Of a DNA stretch of 64,000 nucleotides, positions 25,478-34,495 are shown one piece after another. Source of the stretch: Chitinophagaceae bacterium (GTDB taxonomy: Bacteria; Bacteroidota; Bacteroidia; Chitinophagales; Chitinophagaceae); assembly GCA_023957155.1 (NCBI GenBank), contig JAMLHK010000004.1:124001-188000 (forward strand), given 5' to 3'. The translations under genes and the position numbers were made by a program. The notes beneath the pieces are model-generated. The model was not told the DNA's origin, ran no database searches, and saw nothing but the letters and a program-made list of their open reading frames with translations. Each line of letters opens with the position of its first letter. Position 1 is the stretch's first letter.

Positions 25478-26251
25478 ATGACGAACCACGCAATCAAAGA
25501 TTTTTTAAACAGGAAGGTGGAGGAGTACAATCATCCCTCCTTCATCACCGGCGATCCCATCTGTATCCCCCATGCTTTTACCAAACAGCAGGACATAGAA
25601 ATAGCGGCCTTATTTGCTGCTATCTTAGCCTGGGGTAACCGTACCACGATCATCGCCAAAAGCAGATTGCTGATGCAGCTCATGGACAATGCCCCATACG
25701 ACTTTTGCCTGCATGCCGGTAAAAAGGAATTAGAAAGGCTGCTGGTATTTAAGCACAGAACCTTTAACACAACGGATATTTTATATTTCGTGGAATTTTT
25801 AAAATATCACTATACCAACCATACTTCTTTAGAAACCGCTTTTACACAATGGATGCTTCCCGGAGACGAAACTACGGCAAATGCCCTCCTGGGCTTTCAC
25901 CATTATTTTTTTTCGCTGGAGGACGCTCCTGTCCGTACCCGCAAGCATATCGCCTCCCCGGAGAAAAAATCTACCTGTAAAAGACTCAACATGTTTTTAA
26001 GATGGATGGTAAGAAATGATGACAGGGGTGTAGATTTCGGATTATGGAAAAACATTTCTCCCGCCCGGCTGATCTGCCCTATTGATGTGCATGTAGCCCG
26101 TGTTGCCAAACGCTTTAACATGATAGCGCGCCAGCAAACCGACTGGCTGGCAGCACTGGAATTAACAGAGTACCTGCGGAAGCTTTGTGCGGAAGACCCG
26201 GTAAAATATGATTTTGCTTTATTCGGACTGGGCGTTGTAGAAAAATTTTAA
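25478..26251 (+). CDS. TIGR02757 family protein (DUF2400)
   Basis: A 257-aa member of the DUF2400/TIGR02757 family, of unknown reaction. Family landmarks are DPICIPHAFTKQQDIEIAAL near residue 21-40, AILAWGNRTTI (48-58), the central KRLNMFLRWMVRNDDRGVDFGLW and the PIDVHVARVAKR segment, which resembles the helix-hairpin-helix glycosylase fold. It starts 3 bp after metB and ends 2 bp before the next gene, so it is translated as part of an operon. A DNA repair role has been guessed from the fold; nothing here tests it. Confidence 0.9.
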   Translation: MTNHAIKDFLNRKVEEYNHPSFITGDPICIPHAFTKQQDIEIAALFAAILAWGNRTTIIAKSRLLMQLMDNAPYDFCLHAGKKELERLLVFKHRTFNTTDILYFVEFLKYHYTNHTSLETAFTQWMLPGDETTANALLGFHHYFFSLEDAPVRTRKHIASPEKKSTCKRLNMFLRWMVRNDDRGVDFGLWKNISPARLICPIDVHVARVAKRFNMIARQQTDWLAALELTEYLRKLCAEDPVKYDFALFGLGVVEKF

Positions 26252-26253
26252 GT

Positions 26254-26580
26254 ATGGATAATGATAATGTATTAATTAACCTGCTGAAAAAGGAACTGCT
26301 ATCGGATTTACAGAATCCGATCAATGAAAAAGAGTTGTGGTTACGGGTACAGGAAAGAGTAAGCGAACTGATTGAACATGATTTTGAAAAGCTGGTAAAT
26401 CTATTGTACCGTGTAGATGTTAATGAGCAAAAATTAAAACAGCTATTACAGTCTAACCCGGATAAAGACGCTGCAGCGATAATAACTACACTGATCATAG
26501 AAAGACAAATGGAAAAAATAAAAAGCCGCCAACATATCCAACAGCCTGATAACCCTTATGATACAGAAGAAAAATGGTAA
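26254..26580 (+). CDS. Conserved hypothetical protein, 108 aa
   Basis: Not recognised beyond being an alpha-helical, highly charged cytoplasmic protein of a type often seen in Bacteroidota. Residues 5-60 form amphipathic helices (LINLLKKELLSDLQ, ELIEHDFEKLVNLLYRVDV), followed by a polar tail. ATG 26254 comes 2 bp after the TIGR02757 stop, so the two are almost certainly cotranslated. The segment EKLVNLLYRVDVNEQKLKQLL resembles small proteins that accompany DNA-repair or tRNA genes, but I infer no function. Confidence 0.72.
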   Translation: MDNDNVLINLLKKELLSDLQNPINEKELWLRVQERVSELIEHDFEKLVNLLYRVDVNEQKLKQLLQSNPDKDAAAIITTLIIERQMEKIKSRQHIQQPDNPYDTEEKW

Positions 26581-26602
26581 ACCTCCTTAAAACAATATAT
26601 CC

Positions 26603-26947
26603 ATGATCATTTACGGAATACCCAATTGCGATTCGGTTAAAAAAGCAATCGCATGGCTGAAAAAGGAAAAAATAGATTTTACGTTTCACAATTTCAGAGA
26701 GTCCGGTATCACCACAGCCCGGCTCAATACGTGGTGCAAACAGGTAAGCTGGGAGCAATTACTCAATAAAAAAAGTACCACCTGGCGTAGCTTAACTCCT
26801 GAAGAGCAGGCAGCAGTAATCAATCAAAAAGCAGCAGTTCAGGTAATGCTCACGCATCACAGCATTATTAAACGCCCGGTTATTGAGTATGCCGGCAAAA
26901 TCATAACCGGCTACAATGAAGCCCTATACGAACAGGAATTCAAGTAG
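26603..26947 (+). CDS. ArsC/Spx-family reductase-like protein
   Basis: A 114-aa thioredoxin-fold protein of the ArsC family, YffB/Spx-like subgroup. The active-site Cys9 is in MIIYGIPNCDSVKKAIAWL; the C-terminal part has the family's KRPVIEY segment near residues 91-97. True arsenate reductases carry C-x5-R and Arg residues that bind arsenate; the NCDxVKKA sequence instead matches the YffB-type proteins of unknown function (glutathione-dependent thiol reductase suggested). It is the last gene in the metB-led operon, 22 bp after the previous stop. Confidence 0.85.
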   Translation: MIIYGIPNCDSVKKAIAWLKKEKIDFTFHNFRESGITTARLNTWCKQVSWEQLLNKKSTTWRSLTPEEQAAVINQKAAVQVMLTHHSIIKRPVIEYAGKIITGYNEALYEQEFK

Positions 26948-27019
26948 TAAAATTCCCTGGCTATCCTGATGCCGCCTTCTTCTGTACGGGAAGAAAAGTA
27001 TAAAAGTATGATCAGCCGG

Positions 27020-27961
27020 CTATTGCCCAATTTCAGCAACAGTCCAGTTTTGTGTTCTCCTGTTCCAAAGGATGCTGTAATCCTTTCCATGCATCAGCTT
27101 GAAAGTGCGGTACCCGTTATAATATTTAAGGCGGAGCCAGCCATAATTATATATTTCAAACTTAAACACAAATGGTTGTCCGGCTTTTATTTCTGCCTGC
27201 TGAAAATTTTTACCGTCATCACTCAGCAAAACCACTTCGTTTTTATTGCTCTGAATGGTAAGCCATATCCAGCTTGGATCGGTGTTAGGGTCGGTATCCG
27301 TACCCGTATTACCCGGGGAAGGCAATGGCGATGGCGCCGGGGGAGCAGGTGTGCTTGTATTACCGGGGGGCAACGGGGTGTTCGTAGTCGTATTACTGCC
27401 GGCACGGGCTTCATTCCAGCCTTTTGTAATGGCCTGTACCCTGTCGTTCTTTGCCGGGTGCGTGGAGCTGGCTCTTTCAGAAGCAATAGCCTGCATGGCA
27501 GCAACCGATTCCTGCAAAGAAGCGCCCAACTTGGCCATAATATAACCTGAAAAGGCATCTGCCTCTATTTCCTTGGGCGGAGTACTCCCGCTGCTGCTTA
27601 CTACATGATTATAATAATGGTGCCCCATTTCATGCGCAAGCACACTTATAGAAGCCCACTTGGTAGAAGTATAAGCATCCAGGTCTTCCAAAAAACGGTT
27701 ATCATAAATAATCCAGCGGGCCCGGTTGATAATCGTAGCATAAGCGTTTTGTATACCGTTTTGCTCCCTGACATTAAAATTCTCCTTCCAGCTAATGGTA
27801 TTCAGCATATTCTGCAGTATATCCTTTGCCTCATATACCGAGCTGAAATTAGATCGCAGCGACCGGGGCGGAATCTTAAAGCCGCAACCTGTAATACGTT
27901 GTGCTTCACAAACCACGAACGCAATCAGGCAGGATAACAGCAGTACAAATCGTTTGTGCAT
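27020..27961 (-). CDS. Secreted metalloprotease-like protein with proline-rich linker
   Basis: A 313-aa exported protein (signal peptide residues 1-20, MHKRFVLLLSCLIAFVVCEA). The N-terminal domain has a gluzincin zinc site, HEMGHH (His110, Glu111, His114) with a third ligand likely in EIEADAFSGYIMAK (Glu133), as in M48-like peptidases. A Pro/Gly/Ser/Thr linker (about 205-235; PLPPGNTSTPAPPAPSPLP) leads to a beta-rich C-terminal domain of about 75 residues (FKFEIYNYGWLRLKYYN). Unlike M48 enzymes it has no membrane helices. It is followed (7 bp upstream in reading order) by the DUF983 gene on the same strand. Confidence 0.82.
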   Translation of the reverse strand: MHKRFVLLLSCLIAFVVCEAQRITGCGFKIPPRSLRSNFSSVYEAKDILQNMLNTISWKENFNVREQNGIQNAYATIINRARWIIYDNRFLEDLDAYTSTKWASISVLAHEMGHHYYNHVVSSSGSTPPKEIEADAFSGYIMAKLGASLQESVAAMQAIASERASSTHPAKNDRVQAITKGWNEARAGSNTTTNTPLPPGNTSTPAPPAPSPLPSPGNTGTDTDPNTDPSWIWLTIQSNKNEVVLLSDDGKNFQQAEIKAGQPFVFKFEIYNYGWLRLKYYNGYRTFKLMHGKDYSILWNRRTQNWTVAEIGQ

Positions 27962-27968
27962 GGGATTT

Positions 27969-28484
27969 TTAAAAATAAATATAGGATTTCCCTTCTAAAA
28001 TAAAAAACAGGGCAGAGAACGCTTTACCAGTCGTTTTTAATTCTGTTATTGATACATTACGGGTTTTCCGCAGGTTTTCTCTCCACCGGGGATCATACCC
28101 CACAAAAAAGAATAGCCATAGCGTACGGGCCAGGCGCATTAAATAAGGTTGCAGTACCACCAGTACAACACCATTAAAAACGAGCCAGTACAAAACCCGG
28201 GTATCATGCACAGACAGCCCGATCGTAAGCGCCCATATAACCAGGGTGGCCACACTGACCGCAATAGTCAGTGCGTAACTTACATATCCTGTACCGTAAT
28301 AAAAGCCTACCTCAAGATCAAAATGCTGCCCGCATACCGGGCATTGATCATACATTTTCATAAAACGTTTCAGGTGGTAGGGATTAGGATCTACAAACAT
28401 ATTACCCCGGCGGCAGCGCGGGCACCGGGTCTGGCAGAGACTTGGAAAAAGGGAAGGTTTTTTATCGGTAGATTGTGCTGACAT
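27969..28484 (-). CDS. DUF983 membrane protein
   Basis: A 171-aa protein with two C-x-x-C pairs (CPRCRRGNMF near residue 20 and CPVCGQHF near residue 48), a rubredoxin-like zinc-binding head, then two or three membrane helices (about 68-90, 97-118). The text FDLEVGFYYGTGYVSYALT is the DUF983 family signature. The family's function is unknown; members occur near cytochrome oxidase genes in some bacteria. A C-terminal polar tail of about 40 residues extends beyond the second helix. It reads towards the metalloprotease gene. Confidence 0.88.
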   Translation of the reverse strand: MSAQSTDKKPSLFPSLCQTRCPRCRRGNMFVDPNPYHLKRFMKMYDQCPVCGQHFDLEVGFYYGTGYVSYALTIAVSVATLVIWALTIGLSVHDTRVLYWLVFNGVVLVVLQPYLMRLARTLWLFFFVGYDPRWRENLRKTRNVSITELKTTGKAFSALFFILEGKSYIYF

Positions 28485-28870
28485 AGTCTATATTCTCTGG
28501 TTGTTTATAATTTTTGTTTCATACGTATACACGGGCTCAGGATGAGGGCTATTGCTCAAATATCCTTTAAAGCGGTCTGCAATTCAACAAATCATGACGT
28601 GATTTATCAGCAACCAGGTCAGGAATATCTAAAAGCGCGTATACCGGTTCTGCCAAAGCTTTTACTTTAGCGGGCAAATTTACCATATATATTATTGGAA
28701 TCTGCCGAAGCTTATGAAAATACTATGGTATTGCTTACTGACGATTGAAAAATACCGTATAGCCCTGTTAAAAAGGGAGAACTACCCGTTCTTTTTGCAA
28801 TTCAATTGTTAAACCGGGCGGTTATTCATACTATACTATAAGATAGTTAAGCCGGGATGCATACAATAAT
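28485..28870. other. 386-bp gap with one possible 39-codon ORF
   Basis: Divergent region between the DUF983 gene and tatC. It holds a short minus-strand frame (listed separately) and an A+T-rich inverted motif ACTAT...ATAGT near 28831-28848, 22 nt before the tatC start. A short dyad (AGAAC-TACCC-GTTCT followed by TTTT, near 28783-28801) could be a weak terminator. No RNA gene was recognised. Confidence 0.4.
28567..28686 (-). CDS. Possible small ORF, 39 aa
   Basis: ATG 28686 to TAA 28567 gives a 39-aa product (MVNLPAKVKALAEPVYALLD, then IPDLVADKSRHDLLNCRPL). It is coding-like in composition, with amphipathic helices and codon choices similar to neighbours, but I recognise no family and see no promoter box or ribosome site. 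It may be a real small protein, the start of a longer gene truncated by frameshift, or chance. Confidence 0.3.
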   Translation of the reverse strand: MVNLPAKVKALAEPVYALLDIPDLVADKSRHDLLNCRPL

Positions 28871-29803
28871 ATGGGTAAGATCAGTTTTTTTGTTAGGTTT
28901 GCCTCCTCAATTTTTAATAAATTGGCAATAGAATCACAAAGAAAATCATTTTTTAAGCGGATCAGAGGAAGCCAGGACGCAGAAGATGCGGAAATGAGCT
29001 TCATTGATCATTTAGAAGCGCTCCGCTGGCATATTGTTCGTTCTGTATTTGCGGTATTGGTTTTTGCCATTGCCATCTTCATTAATATTGACTGGATATA
29101 TGATCGCATTATCATTGGTCCAACGCAGTCTGACTTTATTTCCTACCGCCTGTTTTGTGCTTTAAGTCATAAATTAGGAATGGGCGATTCTTTATGTATG
29201 CCCCCTATTAATATGAAGCTGCAGGTAACGGAAGTAAGCGGAACCTTCATGTCAAGCATTACGATTGCCGCAGTGGGTGGGATTTTAGTTGCTTTCCCCT
29301 ATTTGTGCTGGGAAATATGGCGCTTTGTGAAGCCTGCCTTAAAACCGGAAGAGCTGAAACATACCAGGGGTATTATTTTCTGGGTATCTCTTTTCTTTTT
29401 CATGGGTGCCGCTTTCGGATACTTTATGCTGGCTCCCTTCACCTTTAATTTCTTATATGGCTACCAGCTGGGTACCAGGCAAATGCTGGAATATAAACCC
29501 ATGTTAAGGGACTACCTGGATTCCCTCATGGACATTACACTCGGTTCGGGAGTAGCCTTTGAGCTGCCTATGGCTTCCTGGCTGCTGGCCAGAATAGGAT
29601 TACTTACCCCCGGGTTTTTAAGAACTTATCGTAAGTATGCTTATGTGGCTCTCTTAGTGCTGGCAGCCATCATTACACCTTCACCCGACTGGGGCAGCCA
29701 GATGATCGTGTGTATCCCGCTCGTGCTGTTATACGAAATCAGCATTGTAATAGCAGCCAGGGTACATAAAAAGAATGAAAAGAAATGGGAGGAATGGAGT
29801 TAG
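28871..29803 (+). CDS. tatC: Sec-independent protein translocase TatC
   Basis: The six-helix receptor of the twin-arginine translocase that recognises RR signal peptides. After a start at ATG 28871 there is an unusually long polar N-terminus of about 41 residues before the conserved MSFIDHLEALRWHIVRS; a start at that Met is also possible. The conserved LQVTEVSGTFMSSITIA, EIWRFVKPALKPEE (with the family's Phe-Val-x-Pro-x-Leu), FMGAAFGYFMLAPFTFNF and ITPSPDW are present. The length, 310 aa, is typical of Bacteroidota TatC with their periplasmic insertion. No tatA/B lies beside it. Confidence 0.94.
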   Translation: MGKISFFVRFASSIFNKLAIESQRKSFFKRIRGSQDAEDAEMSFIDHLEALRWHIVRSVFAVLVFAIAIFINIDWIYDRIIIGPTQSDFISYRLFCALSHKLGMGDSLCMPPINMKLQVTEVSGTFMSSITIAAVGGILVAFPYLCWEIWRFVKPALKPEELKHTRGIIFWVSLFFFMGAAFGYFMLAPFTFNFLYGYQLGTRQMLEYKPMLRDYLDSLMDITLGSGVAFELPMASWLLARIGLLTPGFLRTYRKYAYVALLVLAAIITPSPDWGSQMIVCIPLVLLYEISIVIAARVHKKNEKKWEEWS

Positions 29804-29984
29804 CGGGCAGCCAATAGTCTGATATCCCGGGAACCATAACCCTCCGTATTTTCTTACATCCGGCTTTCATTAGCTGACGGACAGAAAGTCTTTTTATTTT
29901 TCAGTAACTATTTTTTACCGTTATTATCTTTTTTACTTCCCGTATCAATAAATTGCAGTATTAATCTGAATAAACGGGTACAAA

Positions 29985-30458
29985 ATGGCTTCAAAAATAA
30001 ATTTAGATAAGTTAGATCTGCAGATCATTTCAGCCATGATGGAGAATGCCGGCATCTCCTATGCTGATCTGGGGAAAAGTCTTTCCGTATCAGGGGGTAC
30101 CATCCATGTTCGGATTAAAAAGCTGCAGGAATGTGGCGTGGTAAAAGGTACAAGGCTTAATGTAGACCTGAAAGAATTAGGCTACGACATCACCGCGTTT
30201 GTAGGTATTTACCTGGAAAAAAGCTCGTTATACGATACCGTAGCCAAAGAGATGAAGAAAATACCGGAAATTGTCCGGTTGAACTATACCACAGGCAATT
30301 ATAGCATGTTTATCGAAATCGTATGCCGCGATATAGCCCAGCTAAGGCAGGTACTTCATGATGAGCTGCAGAAAATAAAAGGGATAGAGAGAACTGAAAC
30401 TTTAATATCGCTGAAAGAAAGCTTCAACCGTAATGTGCAGGTAGCCCCAATATTATAA
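29985..30458 (+). CDS. Lrp/AsnC-family transcriptional regulator
   Basis: A 157-aa feast/famine regulator. The N-terminal helix-turn-helix (LDKLDLQIISAMMENAGISYADLGKSLSVSGGTIHVRIKKLQE, residues 8-50) and C-terminal RAM ligand-binding domain (about 70-150) are both complete. Ligands for the family are amino acids; the effector is unknown. It stands alone, 181 bp after tatC, and converges on the ABC permease gene, so autoregulation is the only target the context suggests. Confidence 0.9.
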   Translation: MASKINLDKLDLQIISAMMENAGISYADLGKSLSVSGGTIHVRIKKLQECGVVKGTRLNVDLKELGYDITAFVGIYLEKSSLYDTVAKEMKKIPEIVRLNYTTGNYSMFIEIVCRDIAQLRQVLHDELQKIKGIERTETLISLKESFNRNVQVAPIL

Positions 30459-30545
30459 ATCCGAAACAGGATTTGTAAAATCATCCTCCTTTTCTTTAGC
30501 TCCATGCCCGGGGCCGGTACCCCGCTGGCCCTGGTCAGGAACTCA

Positions 30546-31742
30546 TCACTCACTCCTCACATCAAGGGCATCTCTCAAGCCATTACCCAGTAAGTTAAAG
30601 GCCAAAACAAGCAGCATAATACATATACCCGGCGATAGGGCTAACAACGGATTGCCGGTAATAATAAAGTTGTAATTCTCCTTGATCATCAATCCCCAGC
30701 TGGGCTGCGGAGGCTGAACACCCACCCCCAGAAAGCTAAGTCCGGCCTCAATAACAATAGCCGATGCAAAATTAGCAGCAGCCATAACCATTACAGGACC
30801 CATTACATTGGGAAGAACATGCCTGAAGATGATCCTAAAGCTGGTAAACCCCAATGCCCTGGCTGCTTCTATATATTGCAGCTCCCGGATACTCAGCACC
30901 TGTGTACGAATGATCCTCGCCGTACTCACCCATAACGTTAAACCCACGGCAATGAATACCTGCCAAAAGCCTTTTCCCAAAGCCAAAGTAATGGCGAACA
31001 CCAGCAGCAGCGCAGGAATACTCCATACCACGTTAATCAGCCACATAATAACAGCATCCGTTTTACCCCCAAAATACCCGGCAATCAGACCAAGCACAAT
31101 ACCAATAGATAAAGAAATGAGTACGGCAATCAGGCCCACGACAAGACTTACCCGCACACCTACAATCAAACGGCTGAGTATATCCCGGCCGAACTTGTCG
31201 GTACCCAGCCAAAACGTTCTTTTAACAATAAGAGCGGAAGCCGTAACCTGATCCGAAACAGGATAGGCAACCCGCTCCGTCAGCCCTTCATCAATATATT
31301 TTTCTGCAATAATGCTGTCTCCTTTTTGCTGCCACGAAAGAACGGGAATATAATTAAGCTCATCATCCTGCCCATACTGCAACCGGTCAAAAAATCCCGT
31401 TTTTTTAACCACCTTATCTTTGGGCCGCTTCACAAATTCCATACTGAACCCGGGCTTCTGACCACCGATTTCCAGGATCATCCTGTTGGCATTAGGAGAA
31501 TGGTCGGGAGCAATCCAGTACGCAAGAACAGCAGTTACCACAGCCACTACAATGATGCAAAGTCCCCAAACGGCTCCTGTATTTTTCCGTAATCTTGCCC
31601 ATGCCGGCTTAAAAGAAGATGATGATACTTTTTGCACAGCGTAAAATACAAATTTCTGCAATGCTCCGTGGAACAAATCAAAAGAACCCAAAAACAGAAA
31701 CCAAATAAAATTTCCATACCAACACGTCCACCTGCCCACCAT
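30546..31742 (-). CDS. Oligopeptide/dipeptide ABC transporter permease (OppC/DppC-like)
   Basis: The inner-membrane permease of a peptide-type ABC importer. The family core is complete: WLGTDKFGRDILSRLIVGVRVSLVVG (start of the BPD domain, near residue 180), then five helices and the EAA loop EAARALGFTSFRIIFRHVLPNV. Between the first helix and the core lies a periplasmic region of about 100 residues, as usual for Bacteroidota homologues. The first 35 residues from ATG 31742 look non-native; GTG 31637, just before KVSSSSFKPAWARLRKN, is a likely alternative start giving 363 aa. No ATPase or binding protein is nearby. It is the last gene of a run that begins at rnhB. Confidence 0.88.
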   Translation of the reverse strand: MVGRWTCWYGNFIWFLFLGSFDLFHGALQKFVFYAVQKVSSSSFKPAWARLRKNTGAVWGLCIIVVAVVTAVLAYWIAPDHSPNANRMILEIGGQKPGFSMEFVKRPKDKVVKKTGFFDRLQYGQDDELNYIPVLSWQQKGDSIIAEKYIDEGLTERVAYPVSDQVTASALIVKRTFWLGTDKFGRDILSRLIVGVRVSLVVGLIAVLISLSIGIVLGLIAGYFGGKTDAVIMWLINVVWSIPALLLVFAITLALGKGFWQVFIAVGLTLWVSTARIIRTQVLSIRELQYIEAARALGFTSFRIIFRHVLPNVMGPVMVMAAANFASAIVIEAGLSFLGVGVQPPQPSWGLMIKENYNFIITGNPLLALSPGICIMLLVLAFNLLGNGLRDALDVRSE

Positions 31743-31751
31743 CCTATATTT

Positions 31752-32897
31752 TCAAATTTTCATCTTTCTTCCTTTCCATTCATAACCTCCAACACTTCCT
31801 AAAAACCCGGCTAAAACCGTATAAATAATATGCAGCGGCTGAAACAACGGGAACCACTTCAACAGAAACCTGAGATCAAAATACACCAACACCGCCCTCA
31901 CAAAATTCCATTCAATACCGGTTTTTATCATGACAGCTATGGCAAAATACAGCAGCTGGCGAGGGTATATTATACTTCCGGCTAATAAAATAAAGAGGCT
32001 GAGATTAAGCATATATACCAGGAGAAGTACAAACACTATACGTTTATCTTTATACTGCCCCGTTTTACTGGCCCAGCGAATGCGCTGGTTAATGAACGCT
32101 TTCCAGGTTGAAGCAGGCAGGGTTTCAACAATAGCTTCAGGTGCATTCAGATACGCTGTTGCATCAGGGAACCTCTTGCTGATCTTTTGCATAAGCAACA
32201 TATCATCCCCCGAAGCAATATGATCAATCTGTTCAAACCCGCCCACTTCATTAAAAGCTGCCTTTTCGTATGCGAGGTTAGCTCCATTACACATATTGTG
32301 GAATCTCTGATGAACGGATGCAGCGGTTATTCCCTGTAAAACAGCAAAGTCAATGCCCTGAAAAACAGAAAGCAGGGTATTACCCGGCTTTATTTTAACC
32401 GGTGATACGATAAAAGCAGCCTTACTATACCCATGAAAAGCGGCAATTGTTTTTATCCAGTCTTCATGAAAAGTACAATCCGCATCAGAAGTAACCATGA
32501 GACTCCCGGTGGCAGCTCTTATCGCTGTTTCAATGGCTTTTTTCTTAAAGGCGATCGTTCCTTCTGCCCCCGGCTCCTCACTGAGCGATATCAGCCGGAT
32601 ACCTTCTGCGCTATATCGTTTCACAATATCGGCAGTACGATCGGTTGAATGGTCATCCACAACAATGATCTCTAAAAGCGACCCGGGGTAGGTTTGTTTT
32701 AATAAAGAACGGATGCACTGTTCAACCACAGCCTCTTCATTGCGTGCCGGAATAATTACAGAGATCTTCTCCGTTGCCGTGAAAGCGTTTATTCTGCCGG
32801 TATCAAAACGGGGGACCTGCTTCCACCAGGTATAATAAGCACGTATAAGAAAAAAATAAACGAATAATAATACAAGACCGGTGACAAATATTATCAT
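31752..32897 (-). CDS. Membrane-anchored family 2 glycosyltransferase
   Basis: A 381-aa enzyme: one N-terminal helix (MIIFVTGLVLLFVYFFLIRAY), a GT-A domain (about 40-260) starting ISVIIPARNEEAVVEQCIRSLL with the acidic DDHSTDRTADI and the metal-binding DAD motif in VTSDADCTF, a GGFEQIDHIASGDDMLL acceptor motif, the QRIRW (RINQRIRWASK) sequence, and three C-terminal helices. This layout is that of processive or lipid-directed GT2 enzymes. The acceptor is unknown. ATG 32897 is used instead of the in-frame TTG three codons upstream. The gaps to both neighbours are 9 and 26 bp, so it is in an operon. Confidence 0.88.
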   Translation of the reverse strand: MIIFVTGLVLLFVYFFLIRAYYTWWKQVPRFDTGRINAFTATEKISVIIPARNEEAVVEQCIRSLLKQTYPGSLLEIIVVDDHSTDRTADIVKRYSAEGIRLISLSEEPGAEGTIAFKKKAIETAIRAATGSLMVTSDADCTFHEDWIKTIAAFHGYSKAAFIVSPVKIKPGNTLLSVFQGIDFAVLQGITAASVHQRFHNMCNGANLAYEKAAFNEVGGFEQIDHIASGDDMLLMQKISKRFPDATAYLNAPEAIVETLPASTWKAFINQRIRWASKTGQYKDKRIVFVLLLVYMLNLSLFILLAGSIIYPRQLLYFAIAVMIKTGIEWNFVRAVLVYFDLRFLLKWFPLFQPLHIIYTVLAGFLGSVGGYEWKGRKMKI

Positions 32898-32923
32898 GTA
32901 TCCCAATTAGTCAGATGATAAAA

Positions 32924-33727
32924 CTAAGACAATAAAGCAGCAATACCCGGAATGTTTTTATGTTGCAATACCCGGTGACCACAGGGTAAAATATGTAAGG
33001 TGCAATATGATTCCAGGCCTTTTCTAAATTGTTTACCTGTTGAATACCGTATGATCTTATCATATTTTCCATAAACCAACAATACCGGAGAGCTATTCGT
33101 TTTAATTTGTTTTCTTATGATCCTCACGCGGGGCTTACACTTTCTAAAGGTCGTCCATATCGTATACAGCTGTTTCCGGTTTTCATCTACATTAAGATAC
33201 TGGTGTACATAATTATACACCCCCATATTGATAAGTCCTGACTTTTTCAGAAGCCGGGTGCCGGAAAGGAAAATAGCGGGTTGTTTCATAAAATACCGAA
33301 ACAGGCGGTTGCCATAGAAAGTCTGTGTAGCCAGCCAATACCAGAAATTCATTTTTAACCCGTCCGGAGCCAGCAATATCAGCTGTTGAATACGTTGCGG
33401 GATTTGCTCATATACCGATAAGGCTACTCTTCCGCCCATACTATACCCCGCTATGGAAAAGCGCTTACCGGCAAGCTCCGGTACCTGATCCAACATGCCA
33501 ATCATGTCTTCCGCAACACATCTCATCCCTTCGTTCCAGGTTGTTTTTCCGTGCAAAGGCATATCAACCGCAATAAGGGTGTACTTATCTTCAATTTGCC
33601 GGGCAAGAGGTGCAAAGCTTTCGGCTGTTTCGCCAAAGCCATGCAGGCACACTAAAATATCTTTTCCTGTGCCCCAGCGAAGGCAATGTATACTGGATTG
33701 TTTATATGCAATAAAGAAGGAGAGCAT
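32924..33727 (-). CDS. Alpha/beta-fold hydrolase
   Basis: A 267-aa hydrolase with the oxyanion motif LVCLHGFGETAESF, the nucleophile elbow AGYSMGG (Ser96), a plausible acid Asp near 222 (VYGKYDKIIRY) and His near 251 (LPCGHRVL). Residues 125-200 form a basic, aromatic cap domain. The closest textual resemblance is to MenH-like and esterase families, but menaquinone genes are absent here. It has no signal peptide. It lies 26 bp upstream of the glycosyltransferase in the same direction. Confidence 0.85.
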   Translation of the reverse strand: MLSFFIAYKQSSIHCLRWGTGKDILVCLHGFGETAESFAPLARQIEDKYTLIAVDMPLHGKTTWNEGMRCVAEDMIGMLDQVPELAGKRFSIAGYSMGGRVALSVYEQIPQRIQQLILLAPDGLKMNFWYWLATQTFYGNRLFRYFMKQPAIFLSGTRLLKKSGLINMGVYNYVHQYLNVDENRKQLYTIWTTFRKCKPRVRIIRKQIKTNSSPVLLVYGKYDKIIRYSTGKQFRKGLESYCTLHILPCGHRVLQHKNIPGIAALLS

Positions 33728-33843
33728 GCCGTATTTTCAAAAGTAAAAGTAAAGCAGCGAATCCGGATCTAAGTGTAAATTAATAACCCGGGCATGCGGG
33801 AATCCCATACCACCTCTAACCTTGCGGTTACGATACATTCCGG

Positions 33844-34443
33844 CTATTCCCATAATTTCATCTGGGATGGGATACATTGAAAGCTCTTACGGTGATATGG
33901 ACTCAACCCATAAGTAAGAATAGACCGGCGGTGAGCTGCCGTTCCATATCCTTTATTTGCATCCCAGCCATACTGCGGAAAATCGCGGTGTAATTCCAGC
34001 ATGTATGCATCCCGGTAAGTCTTGGCCAGCACACTCGCCGCAGCAATAGACGCAAAACGGGCATCTCCTTTTATCATACAATGATGCGGAATATTTTTAT
34101 AGCGCTGAAAACGATTGCCGTCAATCAATAACAATTCCGGAGTAACAGGTAGTCCCTCTAAGGCCAGGTGCATGGCTTTGAAAGAGGCATTTAAAATATT
34201 AATACGGTCAATTTCTTCATGATCAACCCTTGCCACCTTCCAGGCTGTTGCCCTTGCTTCGATATAGATGCGCAGCTCTTCACGTTGCTTTGCCGTGAGC
34301 TGTTTGGAGTCATTAAGCACAGGATGAAAAAAATCTGCCGGCAGGATCACTGCTGCTGCAAATACCGGACCGGCCAAACATCCCCGCCCGGCTTCATCGC
34401 AACCGGCTTCGATCCACTGCTCCTGATAAAATGACTGTAACAT
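33844..34443 (-). CDS. rnhB: Ribonuclease HII
   Basis: Cuts the RNA strand 5' to the ribonucleotide-DNA junction in RNA:DNA hybrids, starting ribonucleotide excision. The carboxylate set is visible: Asp and Glu in [15 protein letters not shown] (residues 15-29), Asp in LLIDGNRF near 106 and Asp in [10 protein letters not shown] near 147. The C-terminus G-Y-G-T-A-A-H-R ([12 protein letters not shown]) is typical. ATG 34443 is preferred over the in-frame TTG at 34458. The length, 199 aa, is normal. It is divergent from ctaA, with 52 bp between starts. Confidence 0.94.
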   Translation of the reverse strand: MLQSFYQEQWIEAGCDEAGRGCLAGPVFAAAVILPADFFHPVLNDSKQLTAKQREELRIYIEARATAWKVARVDHEEIDRINILNASFKAMHLALEGLPVTPELLLIDGNRFQRYKNIPHHCMIKGDARFASIAAASVLAKTYRDAYMLELHRDFPQYGWDANKGYGTAAHRRSILTYGLSPYHRKSFQCIPSQMKLWE

Positions 34444-34482
34444 ATATTCTTGCTGCAATGTTAAGGATAATATTTTCTATAA

Positions 34483-34490
34483 TACTTTTG
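34483..34490 (+). promoter_or_regulatory. -7 box 5 nt before the heme A synthase start
   Basis: TACTTTTG is an exact TAnnTTTG match; 5 nt (CGGTC) separate it from the ATG at 34496. TTA, not TTG, lies at the ideal N19 distance (34461-34463). A leaderless transcript is expected. Confidence 0.5.
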
Positions 34491-34495
34491 CGGTC

